This document shows, in pieces, positions 1 to 7,847 of a DNA stretch of 64,000 nt. Made by a program: the position numbers and the translations under genes. Below the pieces are notes generated by a model. That model was given only the letters and a program-made list of their open reading frames with translations. It made no database searches and had not been told where the DNA came from. The first letter of the stretch is position 1. The number at the start of each line of letters is the position of its first letter. Source of the DNA: Candidatus Pararuminococcus gallinarum (GTDB lineage: Bacteria; Bacillota; Clostridia; Oscillospirales; Ruminococcaceae); the NCBI GenBank assembly GCA_904419775.1, contig CAJFSX010000003.1, positions 1 to 64,000 of the forward strand. Reading direction: 5' to 3'.

Positions 1-198
1 AATTCCCTCTACAACATTGTGGACAGTTTTTTCGTCGCGCAGATCAGCGAGGAAGCGATGACGGCATTATCGTTGGTTTACCCGGTTCAAAATTTTATCC
101 ATGCTGCCGGAATTGGATTTGGCGTTGGGATCAATGCAGTGATCGCCTTCTATCTGGGCGCGGGAGAAGCTGAAAGAGATAGACGCACGGGCCCGTAG
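1..198 (+). pseudogene. MATE-family efflux transporter fragment (both ends missing)
   Basis: Frame 1 reads without a start from base 1 to a TAG at 196-198. The peptide, with YNIVDSFFVAQ followed by a hydrophobic stretch and YLGAGEAERD, matches the first two membrane helices of MATE (multi-antimicrobial extrusion) proteins, which are about 450 residues long. The N-terminus lies outside the window. The reading is lost at about base 165-180, where the DNA switches to a phage-type sequence, so the gene is truncated. Whether this is a real recombination joint or an assembly join cannot be decided here. Confidence 0.7.
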
Positions 199-394
199 CA
201 ACACCTACCGGCTGGACACCTTGGAAGAGTGGAAAAGTGAGGCGGAGAGAAAGCATGACGAATACGGGCAGAGGATCACCAAGACAGAGACAAATGTAGA
301 TAATCTGACCAAGTCCATGTCGGCGCTGACCAAAGCCCTATGGGGTATTGCCAGCGCCATCCTGGTAGCCTGCGTCACTTTCTTTATACGGTAA
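170..394 (+). pseudogene. Phage XhlA/hemolysin-like lysis protein, 5'-truncated
   Basis: A second frame reads LKEIDARARSNTYRLDTLEE, then a charged helical, probably coiled-coil region, then a C-terminal membrane helix (ALWGIASAILVACVTFFIR) and TAA at 392-394. This layout is typical of the small XhlA-type membrane proteins found next to holins and endolysins in Firmicute prophages. No start codon or ribosome site precedes it; upstream DNA is the MATE fragment. It is best read as the broken edge of a prophage. A tRNA-Ser gene, a common phage attachment site, begins about 220 bases further on. Confidence 0.6.
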
Positions 395-401
395 TGAAAA
401 G

Positions 402-448
402 AGCCCTGTTCCCACCTCTGTAATAGAGGGAAGGAGCAGGGCTTTTTT
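402..448 (+). terminator. Rho-independent terminator after the XhlA-like gene
   Basis: GCCCTGTTCC at 403-412 pairs with GGAGCAGGGC at 433-442, with one G-T wobble, and is followed by TTTTTT. It sits 8 bases behind the stop of the phage-like gene. The 120 bases after it are AT-rich and show no gene. Confidence 0.75.
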
Positions 449-567
449 ACTGTGTATTTTCTGTGTATTACGATGCGTAAAATTGTATTATTCTGTGTCA
501 TTCTATGGCACTAAGAAAATAGATAAAAAAACTTGATTTTTCCGCAGAGACATGCGGATTTTCGCAT

Positions 568-607
568 AAAAACAGGCTCCGTAGGAATACCCTACAGAGC
601 CTGTTTT
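568..607 (-). terminator. Terminator of the tRNA-Ser transcript
   Basis: AAACAGGCTC...GAGCCTGTTT arms flank an inner CGTAGG/CCTACA pairing. Read on the minus strand the hairpin ends in TTTTT and lies directly behind the tRNA-Ser(GCT) gene. Confidence 0.7.
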
Positions 608-610
608 TGG

Positions 611-698
611 CGGAGAAGGAGGGACTCGAACCCTCGCGCCAGTTACCCGGCCTACGCCCTTAGCAGGGGCGCCTCGTCACCAACTTGAGTACTTCTCC
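611..698 (-). tRNA. tRNA-Ser (anticodon GCT)
   Basis: On the minus strand the 7-bp acceptor stem GGAGAAG/CTTCTCC, the anticodon arm CCCCTGCTAAGGG with anticodon GCT, a long variable arm and a TTCGAGTCC T-loop form a class II tRNA of 88 bases that reads AGC/AGU. CCA is not encoded. It is the second gene of a two-tRNA transcript. Confidence 0.95.
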
Positions 699-744
699 AT
701 GGTAACAAATATAAATCTATTTGATTGATGATGGTGTTCGATGG

Positions 745-828
745 CGGAGAGGGTGGGATTCGAACCCACGGCTCTTGCGAGTCACTGGTTTTCAAGACCA
801 GCTCCTTAAACCCCTCGGACACCTCTCC
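745..828 (-). tRNA. tRNA-Ser (anticodon TGA)
   Basis: On the minus strand the acceptor stem GGAGAGG/CCTCTCC, the anticodon arm CTGGTCTTGAAAACCAG with anticodon TGA, a long variable arm and the TTCGAATCC T-loop identify a class II serine tRNA reading UCA-type codons. It is the first of two serine tRNAs on this strand, 46 bases before the GCT gene. Confidence 0.95.
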
Positions 829-848
829 ATAGCAATGTGACGCAAATT

Positions 849-877
849 ATAATAGCATAATTTGCGCCACAAGTCAA
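849..877 (-). promoter_or_regulatory. Promoter of the tRNA-Ser pair
   Basis: On the minus strand TTGACT (877-872), a 17-base spacer ending in TGC, and TATTAT (854-849) form a good sigma-A site with an extended -10, 20 bases before the first tRNA. The -10 region overlaps a 10-bp dyad at 841-866 (CGCAAATTAT/ATAATTTGCG), which could also act as a weak terminator for the ABC operon upstream. Confidence 0.65.
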
Positions 878-974
878 CCTTTATTTGTCTTTATTGCCCA
901 AACGAGGGGAAGCTTCCGCAAGAAATTCTGGCTCCCTTGGGAAGCGGGGAGAAATGGTCCAGAGATACGAATCG

Positions 975-1613
975 TCAGCCGATGAGATCCTTCTTATCAT
1001 AGAGGGACAAAACAATGGTACAGGAGATGCAGTAGAGAAGAAGGCTGATGACCATGAGGAGAAACAGGGAGGAACTTTGCATAAAGGAAAGGATGCGGCT
1101 CATGATATCGGTGCTAAAGGCACAGAAAAAGAGGATGAAGTAAAAGACCATAGCGACAATCCGCCCCTTGACGCCGCCTAGGAAGATAGAGAAGGGATAC
1201 TGGATGGCCAGATAAACCATGGCGATAATAAAGGCCAGAGCGTAGTAGTCGCTAAGCTCTCCAAAACCGGGACGCCCAGGATCGGTCAAAATAAGGCTGC
1301 CTAGACTGGAAGAGACAAAACAGAGAAGGATGCCGATCATGGTCATAACGAAGGTAAAGGCGTATTTGCCAATGATATACTCGCTGCGCCGGATTGGAAG
1401 AAAGGCGTAGTAATTCTGGGTGTGGTAGGCTTCGTCATAGGTGATAAGCCCATAGCCCAGCAGATAGACCACCAGCAGCAGAATAAAGGAGATGACCTGA
1501 GGGGCAAAAAAGGCCACGGCTACGGCCGCAATGGGGAGCAATTTATAGATGGGAGAGGCGCTGAAAAGCTTAGCAGCGTCGCAGCCAATCAAATGAAAGA
1601 GATTCTGTACCAT
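975..1613 (-). CDS. ABC-2 type transporter permease
   Basis: The 212-residue protein has about six membrane helices and few long loops, as in ABC-2 family permeases of the kind that pair with EcsA/YtrB-like ATPases. Its ATG overlaps the ATPase stop codon (TAATG at 1611-1615), so the two are translationally coupled. It is the last gene of a regulator / ATPase / permease operon. The substrate cannot be told from sequence; relatives regulated by YtrA-type GntR proteins respond to cell-envelope antibiotics or export peptides. Confidence 0.8.
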   Translation of the reverse strand: MVQNLFHLIGCDAAKLFSASPIYKLLPIAAVAVAFFAPQVISFILLLVVYLLGYGLITYDEAYHTQNYYAFLPIRRSEYIIGKYAFTFVMTMIGILLCFVSSSLGSLILTDPGRPGFGELSDYYALAFIIAMVYLAIQYPFSIFLGGVKGRIVAMVFYFILFFCAFSTDIMSRILSFMQSSSLFLLMVISLLLYCISCTIVLSLYDKKDLIG

Positions 1614-2476
1614 TACCGCTCATCCTTTCTGGTATAACCGATGAAGATCTGCTCAATATCCGGCGTTTCATAGACGGCTTCTGTGCCAAAGGTATCTCTA
1701 GCCCGGGCAGGATCGTCACAAAGGGCCTCAAAACCGAAGCTGTTTTTCTGGAAACTGATGAATTTTTTCTCGGCACTGCCGTCGAGGAGGGAGACAGGCC
1801 CTTTGACAATACAGTGGTTTTCGGTCAGCGTTTCCTTATCCCCAAACAGCAGCATGCGGCCCCTGTGAAGAAAGGCGATATAGTCGGCGGCATGATCCAG
1901 ATCGGAGGTGATGTGGGTGGAGAAAAATACGGTGCATTCCTCCTTTTCCATCATCTCCAGGAGAAGATCCAGGATATCCCGGCGCACCAAGGGATCCAGG
2001 TTGGCGGTGGGCTCATCCAGGATGATCAGTTTGGGATGATGGCATAGGGCCATGGCAAGCTCAAACTGCTTTTTCATCCCCTTGGAGAGGGAAGCGTATT
2101 TGGCGCCGGCATCCAGATGGAAACGGTCCAGCAGTCTGTCAAAAAAGGGCCAATCCCAGTAGGGGAAAAAGGGAGCGGTCATCTTGGCAATGGCGCGCAG
2201 TTTCATACTGGGCCAGTAGCCGGCGTCGTCTCCCACGTAGCCAAGATCCGCCTTAGCCAGATGGCCCGCTTTCTGGGCGTCATGGCCCAAAATGGAAATT
2301 GTTCCACCATCCGGCCGGATCATATCCAGAATCAGCTTGATGGTGGTGGTTTTCCCGGCACCGTTTTCACCGATAAAGCCGGTGATGAAACCGGCGGGAA
2401 CCTGTAATTTGTCGATGGAAAGCTCAAACCTTCCCAGCCGTTTGGTCAGACCTGCAATCTCAATGCGATTTTCCAT
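1613..2476 (-). CDS. ABC transporter ATP-binding protein
   Basis: 287 residues starting with MENRIEIAGLTKRLG. The Walker A motif is GENGAGKTTT, the signature reads LSKGMKKQ, and Walker B is LIILDEPTANLD, followed by the switch histidine in STHITSDLDHA. The frame is open further upstream, but the ATG at 2476 has an AACGGAG ribosome site 8 bases away and gives the usual family N-terminus. It powers the permease encoded directly downstream and is preceded, 34 bases away, by the GntR regulator. Confidence 0.9.
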   Translation of the reverse strand: MENRIEIAGLTKRLGRFELSIDKLQVPAGFITGFIGENGAGKTTTIKLILDMIRPDGGTISILGHDAQKAGHLAKADLGYVGDDAGYWPSMKLRAIAKMTAPFFPYWDWPFFDRLLDRFHLDAGAKYASLSKGMKKQFELAMALCHHPKLIILDEPTANLDPLVRRDILDLLLEMMEKEECTVFFSTHITSDLDHAADYIAFLHRGRMLLFGDKETLTENHCIVKGPVSLLDGSAEKKFISFQKNSFGFEALCDDPARARDTFGTEAVYETPDIEQIFIGYTRKDER

Positions 2477-2510
2477 AACATAGACTCCGTTCCGCCCCAT
2501 GGGGCAAAAA

Positions 2511-2945
2511 TCAAGTGGATTCAGAATGGGCTGGTTCCTTTTCGTCAGGGGGCCCTTTGTCCGCATCATGTTCCATCTCCCGATAGAGAAGGGTGACAAT
2601 TTCCGTCAGCTCCTCCAGCGTCATATGGATGGCCAGGGAGGAGGAAACAGCTTCAGAGATTTTTTCCTCAATCTGGGCCACCGCGATATTGCGGATGAGA
2701 TCCATATTTTGGACGGCCACATAGGTGCCCTTGGAAGGGGCAGTCTCCAGAAAGCCGTCTGCCTCCAGATCGTCATAGGCCCGTTTGACGGTAATGATGC
2801 TGACCCGCAGCTCCTTGGCCAGCAGCCGGATGGAGGGCATTGCCGCCCCCTGTGTGAGCTCCCCGCTTAGGATCATGTTTTTGATCTGCTGCTCGATCTG
2901 CTCATAAAGGGGGGTGGGGGAGGCGCTGGTCACAATAATATTCAC
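2511..2945 (-). CDS. GntR-family (YtrA-type) transcriptional regulator
   Basis: 144 residues. The N-terminal winged helix-turn-helix begins PLYEQIEQQIKNMILSGEL and contains SIRLLAKELRVSIITVKRAY. The C-terminal part is short, as in the YtrA subfamily, and lacks a large effector domain. I place the start at GTG 2945, behind AAGGTGG; the upstream ATG frame has no ribosome site and would run through the operator. It is the first gene of the ABC operon and probably represses its own promoter through the dyad at 2960-3002. Confidence 0.85.
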   Translation of the reverse strand: MNIIVTSASPTPLYEQIEQQIKNMILSGELTQGAAMPSIRLLAKELRVSIITVKRAYDDLEADGFLETAPSKGTYVAVQNMDLIRNIAVAQIEEKISEAVSSSLAIHMTLEELTEIVTLLYREMEHDADKGPPDEKEPAHSEST

Positions 2946-2959
2946 ATGGTCACCACCTT

Positions 2960-3002
2960 GTGTTATTATCTGTATATATTTAGTATATACAGATAATAAC
3001 AC
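2960..3002. promoter_or_regulatory. Perfect 19-bp-arm inverted repeat, likely YtrA-type operator
   Basis: The arm GTGTTATTATCTGTATATA (2960-2978) is repeated exactly in inverse at 2984-3002 around the 5-base centre TTTAG. It lies immediately upstream of the GntR start codon, where it would cover the promoter. Long AT-rich dyads of this kind are known operators for YtrA-type regulators; binding is inferred. Confidence 0.75.
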
Positions 3003-3048
3003 TTAGATACAATCCTGTCAATAGGTATTTTCGGTTTGGCAGAAAAAA

Positions 3049-3074
3049 ACAGGACCCTTCATAGGGTCCTGTTG
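3049..3074 (-). terminator. Terminator after the VanY / PilN-like genes
   Basis: AACAGGACCC and GGGTCCTGTT form a 10-bp stem with a short loop. On the minus strand it is followed by a run of seven T. It closes the unit containing 3091-3636 and 3670-4536. Confidence 0.85.
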
Positions 3075-3090
3075 AAAAGATGGTCACTTA

Positions 3091-3636
3091 TTAAACGGTC
3101 AGGTAGAACTGATAGGCATATCCATCGCCGTTATCCGTGGGGATGGTGTAATAGACGTGGCTGAAATAGGCGCTTTCTTCTAAAGCGAGGAAAAGCTCTT
3201 CAGCGCTGTGCTCGTCGGGAGATGTGCAGTCCATGATAATGTCGCGGCCTTGAAAGTGGAAGGAGGTAACCTCCACCTGAGGCGGAATGGCCCCGGCAAT
3301 GGTGAAGAAGATAGCGGTGTCATAATCGGGCAGTTCGTCAAACTCAATGGTAGCGCCGGCCAGGGCCTGGGCATAGGACTGCATCAGGCGGATGGTGTTT
3401 TTCTTTCCCAGGATCTGCTCTACATCGGAGAGGGAAATATTTTCCTGGAGGCTGGTGACCACAGTTTGGGCTCCCGAAACTGAAAAATTCCGCAGGGCTT
3501 CAGCGCAGAAGGAGGAAAGCAGGATAATGGCAACCAAGGCAAACGCCACCAGAAGCAGGGAAAACAGCCGGTGTCCGGGATTCTTTTTCTGACCGGAAAG
3601 GCAGGCCTTGATCCGGGTCCAGAAGCGGGATGCCAC
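3091..3636 (-). CDS. Membrane-anchored protein, weakly PilN-like
   Basis: 181 residues: a basic N-terminus, one membrane helix at about residues 25-45 (LFSLLLVAFALVAIILLSSF), then an extracytoplasmic domain. Its tail, with VEVTSFHFQGRDIIMDC, ALEESAYFSHVYY and a final Y-x-F-x-L strand, resembles the ferredoxin-like fold of PilN/GspL-type assembly proteins. No other pilus gene is nearby, so the family call is tentative. It follows the VanY gene by 33 bases on the same strand and is probably co-transcribed with it. Confidence 0.5.
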   Translation of the reverse strand: MASRFWTRIKACLSGQKKNPGHRLFSLLLVAFALVAIILLSSFCAEALRNFSVSGAQTVVTSLQENISLSDVEQILGKKNTIRLMQSYAQALAGATIEFDELPDYDTAIFFTIAGAIPPQVEVTSFHFQGRDIIMDCTSPDEHSAEELFLALEESAYFSHVYYTIPTDNGDGYAYQFYLTV

Positions 3637-3669
3637 AGGGCGCCTCCTCCTTTCTTATATAGGATTAGA

Positions 3670-4536
3670 TTAGGCCAGGCCCAGATACTCCTCCAGGCAC
3701 TGTCCTGCGGCCTCCATGGCCTTGGCGTTTTCCACCCCTACATAGCGGTAGTGCCAGGGCTCATAGGTAATGCCGGTAATGTCCTGTTTATCTTTGGGAT
3801 AACGCAGGACAAAGCCGTAATCGGTGCAGTTGTTGATCAGCCAATCAAAGGCGGCGGTTTCCTCAAAGCCTTCATTGAGGTCGCCGTAGTCTTCATAATA
3901 GCCGGGATAGACAATATCCAGGGCTAGGCCGGTGTTGTGCTCGCTGGTGCCGGGGAGGGCCACCCACCGGGCGGCTTCCTTCTCCGCCTCCTCCTGGCTG
4001 TAGCCGTAGCCCAGCCATTGCTGAACCTGGGCCGCGTAAAGCTCTTCCTGCCGCTGTACCGTCCGGTAGGCGGAGGTGATGGCAAGGCTCACGCCGTCTT
4101 CCTGGGCGGCGGCCAGCATTTCGTTAAGGGGCTCCAGGATTCTGGCGTCTACCTGGTAATTGCCGATGACAGTGGCAAGTTCCACGTCATAGTTATCCCC
4201 CAGAGGATGAGCGGCGGAGGCGATGACCAGCCGCCAGTCGGTGGGGTCTACAGGAGAACCGGCAGGGGCGGAAGAGGACTCGGAGGAAGGCTCTTGAGAC
4301 TCTTCTGTGGAAGAACTGGAACTGCTGGAATCCAGGCTCTCCGTCCCGCTGGCACTTTCACTGATAGAGGATGAAGAGGACGAGCTTTCCCGTGAGCTGG
4401 ATTCCCCCTCTGTATTTCCGCCTAGATTTGCAAAGAGAAGGATGCAGGCGAGGAGGATGAGAAACGGTATGATGACCACAAGCAGTGTCTTTCGGTTATT
4501 TTTCCTACGGCGGGGACGGCGTACAGGCTGGGACAT
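3670..4536 (-). CDS. D-alanyl-D-alanine carboxypeptidase, VanY/M15B family
   Basis: 288 residues: a short basic tail, a membrane helix at about 17-38, a Ser/Glu-rich linker (about 45-95) and a C-terminal M15B domain. Hallmarks are SAYRTVQRQEELY, the zinc-binding SEHNTGLALDI (His and Asp ligands) and EPWHYRYVG (catalytic Glu and His ligand). It should trim the terminal D-Ala of peptidoglycan stem peptides outside the membrane. A strong AGGAGG precedes the ATG. Nothing suggests vancomycin resistance; no vanHAX genes are present. Confidence 0.9.
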   Translation of the reverse strand: MSQPVRRPRRRKNNRKTLLVVIIPFLILLACILLFANLGGNTEGESSSRESSSSSSSISESASGTESLDSSSSSSSTEESQEPSSESSSAPAGSPVDPTDWRLVIASAAHPLGDNYDVELATVIGNYQVDARILEPLNEMLAAAQEDGVSLAITSAYRTVQRQEELYAAQVQQWLGYGYSQEEAEKEAARWVALPGTSEHNTGLALDIVYPGYYEDYGDLNEGFEETAAFDWLINNCTDYGFVLRYPKDKQDITGITYEPWHYRYVGVENAKAMEAAGQCLEEYLGLA

Positions 4537-4643
4537 GATGAAAACCTCCTGATTTTTTTACAGTCCTTGGTGTTATCTTTTGAGATGTATAGGTATCCTA
4601 TGCGCTGCCGGGCATGACCCATGCGCGGCAGTACCGTTTTTTA

Positions 4644-5366
4644 TCAAAGATTTCCTGTGGCGTACATGATGACGGAAAGGGCGCATACCGGCGCTGTTTC
4701 ACACCGGAGGATCCGAGGCCCTAGGGTGACGGGAATCAGCCCCGCTTTGGCCGCCAGCTCCACCTCCTCGGGATCAAAGCCCCCTTCGCTGCCCACAAAG
4801 AGGGAAAGAGTCTTCACCTGGGGGGAAAGCAGCTGGGAAAGGGGGCGGCCGCCTCCCTCATAGAAAAAGAGGGAAAGGGGATCCGAGGCCGCCATCTTGA
4901 CCGCGCTCTCAAAGTCCGCAAGTTCCCCCACCTGCGGAATCCGGCCCCGGCCGGACTGTTTAGCGGCCTCCAAAGCGATGCGGGAGAAACGAGCCAGCTT
5001 CCCTGTCATAGCTTTGGGATCGGGTCGGGCCACACAGCGCCGGGTCAGCACCGGAACTACCCGGGAAACCCCTAGCTCCACCGCCTTTTGGATGATGAAA
5101 TCCATCTTATCCCCTTTGGGGAAAGCTTGGTACAGGGTGACTTGACAGTCCGGCTCCCCAACGCTGGGGCAGGTGGACAGGATCCGGCAGGAGACGGCGT
5201 CCTTCTGGATGTTCTCGATCCGGCAGTGATAATCCAGCCCCTTCAGGTCGCACAGGACGATGTTTTCCCCCACCGCCATCCGGAGCACCCGGCCGATGTG
5301 GCGGGCGTCAGGGCCGGTGATCAGGGCGGTGTCGCCGCTGATGTTCTCGGTGAAAAAACGGGGCAT
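4644..5366 (-). CDS. rsmE: 16S rRNA (uracil-1498-N3)-methyltransferase
   Basis: 240 residues, normal for RsmE. The SPOUT knot motifs are visible: EAAKQSGRGRIP, GSEGGF and LGPRILRCETAP (Cys where most homologues have Thr). The N-terminal PUA-like part begins MPRFF and contains DARHIGRVLRM. The enzyme methylates U1498 in helix 44 of 16S rRNA. The gene starts 2 bases behind prmA, with which it forms an operon, as yqeT-yqeU do in B. subtilis. Confidence 0.95.
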   Translation of the reverse strand: MPRFFTENISGDTALITGPDARHIGRVLRMAVGENIVLCDLKGLDYHCRIENIQKDAVSCRILSTCPSVGEPDCQVTLYQAFPKGDKMDFIIQKAVELGVSRVVPVLTRRCVARPDPKAMTGKLARFSRIALEAAKQSGRGRIPQVGELADFESAVKMAASDPLSLFFYEGGGRPLSQLLSPQVKTLSLFVGSEGGFDPEEVELAAKAGLIPVTLGPRILRCETAPVCALSVIMYATGNL

Positions 5367-5368
5367 GA

Positions 5369-6322
5369 CTATCTCTCCTCACAGCGGCAGGAAAGGGCGC
5401 ACCATCCGCCGCTCTCTTTTTGCTCTTCAATGGACAGGCCAGCTTCGGCCAGGGCGGCCCGGACGTCGTCGATCCGCTCATCGATAATGCCTGAGGCGAT
5501 AAAGACGCCGCTGGGGTCCAGAAAGCGGGGGATGACCGGGCACAGCCGGATGATGACGTCCGCCACAATGTTGGCGCAGATGAGCTGGAAGGTACCGCTG
5601 ACCTTGTCGGTCAGATCCCCGCAGACGGTGTGGAGCCGGTCTTCCACCCCGTTGAGAGCGGCGTTTTCCCTGGAAACCTTCACCGCGTTCTCGTCGATGT
5701 CCACGCCGATGGCATCCTTAGCTCCCAGCAGCAGGGCCGCGATGGAGAGGATGCCGCTGCCGCAGCCAATATCCAGCACATGGGTGTTTTCGTCTACATA
5801 CCGCTCCAAAAGCTGCATGCAAAGACGGGTGGTGTCATGGGTGCCGGTGCCAAAGGCCATACCCGGATCCAGCCGGAGCATGGCCTGCCCCGGACGCAGA
5901 GGGGTGTCCTCCCAAGAGGGGCAGACCACCAGCCGGGGAGAAATTTCCACTGGATGGTAATATTTTTTCCAGGCGGTGGACCAGTCCTCCTCCTGGATAT
6001 CGGCAAGCTCGATGTCCAGCCGGCCATAGGAATGGTCTGTATCCTGGGCCTTGAGTGCCCGCAGCATAGATTTTACCCCAGAGAGCTGTTCGGCCCCCTG
6101 GAGGTTGTCAGGCAGATAAAGGGTGATTTTTGTTTCACATTGGGCCAGTTTCATGAGTTCTTCGTCCACATAGTCCCAATGGATGGTGGTATCCTTCAAA
6201 AAGTCTTGAAAATCCTGGGCGTCCTGTATGGCAAAGCCGGGAAGCCCCAGGGCAATCAGCTGTGTGCTCACCGGGTCGATGCCGGCGGTGGTGGTAAAAA
6301 TATCGGCTTGTATCCAGTTCAT
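5369..6322 (-). CDS. prmA: Ribosomal protein L11 methyltransferase
   Basis: 317 residues beginning MNWIQADIFTTTAGIDPVS. The class I methyltransferase domain shows VLDIGCGSGILSIAALLLGA (motif I) and the active-site ICANIVADVI, typical of PrmA, which trimethylates L11. PGMAFGTGTHDTTRLC is the family signature. The ATG at 6322 has TGGAGG at the right distance; a longer frame upstream is not needed. Normally this gene follows dnaJ; here about 10.5 kb separates them. Confidence 0.95.
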   Translation of the reverse strand: MNWIQADIFTTTAGIDPVSTQLIALGLPGFAIQDAQDFQDFLKDTTIHWDYVDEELMKLAQCETKITLYLPDNLQGAEQLSGVKSMLRALKAQDTDHSYGRLDIELADIQEEDWSTAWKKYYHPVEISPRLVVCPSWEDTPLRPGQAMLRLDPGMAFGTGTHDTTRLCMQLLERYVDENTHVLDIGCGSGILSIAALLLGAKDAIGVDIDENAVKVSRENAALNGVEDRLHTVCGDLTDKVSGTFQLICANIVADVIIRLCPVIPRFLDPSGVFIASGIIDERIDDVRAALAEAGLSIEEQKESGGWCALSCRCEER

Positions 6323-6359
6323 CGATGGCCTCCAAAGATGTAGTGCTTGTCGCAAAGTT

Positions 6360-6478
6360 TTTTGTTCCTCTATTATAGCGGTTTTTCCCCGCCCCGTAAA
6401 GATAAAAGGGGGCGGGGAAATTTACAAACTTTTGGAAAAGCATTGGTTTGACCATCGTGCTATAATAGAGGAACAAAA
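6360..6478. promoter_or_regulatory. Mirror-image divergent promoters (prmA and propeller gene)
   Basis: A 20-base sequence at 6459-6478 containing GCTATAATAGAGGAACAA recurs exactly inverted at 6360-6379. Each copy supplies a TATAAT box and the likely transcription start for one direction. Leftward, TTTACG stands 17 bases before TATAAT; rightward, the -10 is extended (TGCTATAAT) and no good -35 is seen. Identical start regions suggest common control of the two units. Confidence 0.6.
6384..6420. repeat. GC-rich 12-bp hairpin between divergent promoters
   Basis: TTTCCCCGCCCC (6384-6395) pairs with GGGGCGGGGAAA (6409-6420) around a 13-base loop. It sits between the two -10 boxes and overlaps the leftward -35. 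It could be an operator or a barrier between the units; it is not followed by a T-run. Confidence 0.55.
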
Positions 6479-6492
6479 GAAAGGAGATGGCT

Positions 6493-7818
6493 ATGGAAGG
6501 AAAATTTTTCAGGCTGGTGCGGCAGAAGATGATCTGGGTCATTGGAATTGTCTTGGTTGCGGCGCTGCTGGGCTTTAGTATCTACGGCATCTATCGGGCC
6601 CGCCAGCAGGAGGGTATCGTCATCCTGGCGCCGGAGGAGTTTTCGGTGGAGGCGGAGACAGAAAACCTGACCCTGGCTACCGTCCACTGGCTGGACGGCT
6701 TTTTGGAGCAGTATCAACAACCCTATCTTTCCAGTCTGCGGACCTTGGAAGAGTGGTATATCTCAGACATTGAGGAGCTGGAAAACGGGCAGTATCTAGC
6801 GGTACTCTGCGAATTTACCGCCACACCCCAGAGGGCAGGGGGAGAAATCTTCCAGGATTGGGGCATGCAGAACGGAGGAGAGATTTCCTGCCAATGGGTG
6901 CTATGGTTTGAGCGAACCCAGCTTTCCGACGGAAGGTTCCGCTATGACATGACCCTTAAGGAAACTCTGGCTTCCTATGAGCTGGGCAAGTATCAGGGCA
7001 GCGGACAGCAGGCTCAGGATGAATACAATCAGCAGTTTATAGATGAAATCCCCTATGAGCAGACGGAGTACACCTATAAAATTGAGGATGAAGTTTGTTC
7101 TGTAAGCCTAGACGGAGGAAAGACCTGGACCGAGCTTCCCATCTCTCTGGAAGCCCTCTGCACGGTTGGAGATGGCAATTCCTATTACAACCAGCTACAG
7201 GAGGGCAGTTATCTCATCACCCCGGAAAAGACTGCCTTTGTCTATGGAGGCACCTGGGAGAGAGGGCTTTCCATCCTCTACAGCGACGACGGGGGAGAGA
7301 GCTGGCAGGATGTCCTCATCGACGGGAGCATGGACAGTGTCCGGGTCAAGTTTGTCAGCTTTCCCACCCCGGAGACCGGCTATGTGGTAGCCACCGGCGG
7401 CCGCACCATGTCCCAGGAGGGACAGATGATCTACCGCACCACCGACGGTGGCGCCACCTGGGAGCAGACGGGCCGGGGGCCGGAGACATGGCTGCTTCAG
7501 TCGGCGGGGTTTGTCAGTGAAGATGTGGGCTTTTTATGTTATCCTGAGGTAGAAGGCTCCCACAATTTCTACCGCACCGAGGATGGGGGCAAAACCTTTA
7601 CCCCGGTGAAAATTCCTCCGGCAGGGGAGTGGGCGGACGCCTTTGTCATCCCCCAATGTCCCGCCTGGGAAGAGGGCAAGCTTGTAATGCTGGTGGGACA
7701 GGGGGAAAACGGCGACCTGATGGGAGGCACTGGCATGGCCCGTTATACTTCAGAAGATCTGGGACTGAGCTGGACCTTTGAGGGGCTTTATGAACCGCCT
7801 TCCTATGAGCCGGGCTAA
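6493..7818 (+). CDS. Membrane-anchored Asp-box (BNR/YCF48-like) beta-propeller protein
   Basis: 441 residues. One N-terminal membrane helix (MIWVIGIVLVAALLGFSIYG) is followed by a large outside domain. The second half carries at least four Asp-box turns: LDGGKTWTEL, SDDGGESWQDV, TTDGGATWEQT and TEDGGKTFTPV, plus a degenerate SEDLGLSWTF. Such repeats mark sialidase- or YCF48-like propellers, but no sialidase catalytic residues are evident. I choose the ATG at 6493, which is 6 bases from AAGGAG, over the adjacent ATG at 6487. Function unknown; a surface binding role is an inference. Confidence 0.75.
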   Translation: MEGKFFRLVRQKMIWVIGIVLVAALLGFSIYGIYRARQQEGIVILAPEEFSVEAETENLTLATVHWLDGFLEQYQQPYLSSLRTLEEWYISDIEELENGQYLAVLCEFTATPQRAGGEIFQDWGMQNGGEISCQWVLWFERTQLSDGRFRYDMTLKETLASYELGKYQGSGQQAQDEYNQQFIDEIPYEQTEYTYKIEDEVCSVSLDGGKTWTELPISLEALCTVGDGNSYYNQLQEGSYLITPEKTAFVYGGTWERGLSILYSDDGGESWQDVLIDGSMDSVRVKFVSFPTPETGYVVATGGRTMSQEGQMIYRTTDGGATWEQTGRGPETWLLQSAGFVSEDVGFLCYPEVEGSHNFYRTEDGGKTFTPVKIPPAGEWADAFVIPQCPAWEEGKLVMLVGQGENGDLMGGTGMARYTSEDLGLSWTFEGLYEPPSYEPG

Positions 7819-7847
7819 ACCGGAAAAACTTTTTACCCCATTGATAG

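Noticed and set aside
3670..4536. Vancomycin-resistance carboxypeptidase
   Set aside because: VanY-family domain only; no vanHAX or vanRS genes nearby, so a general peptidoglycan role is more likely.
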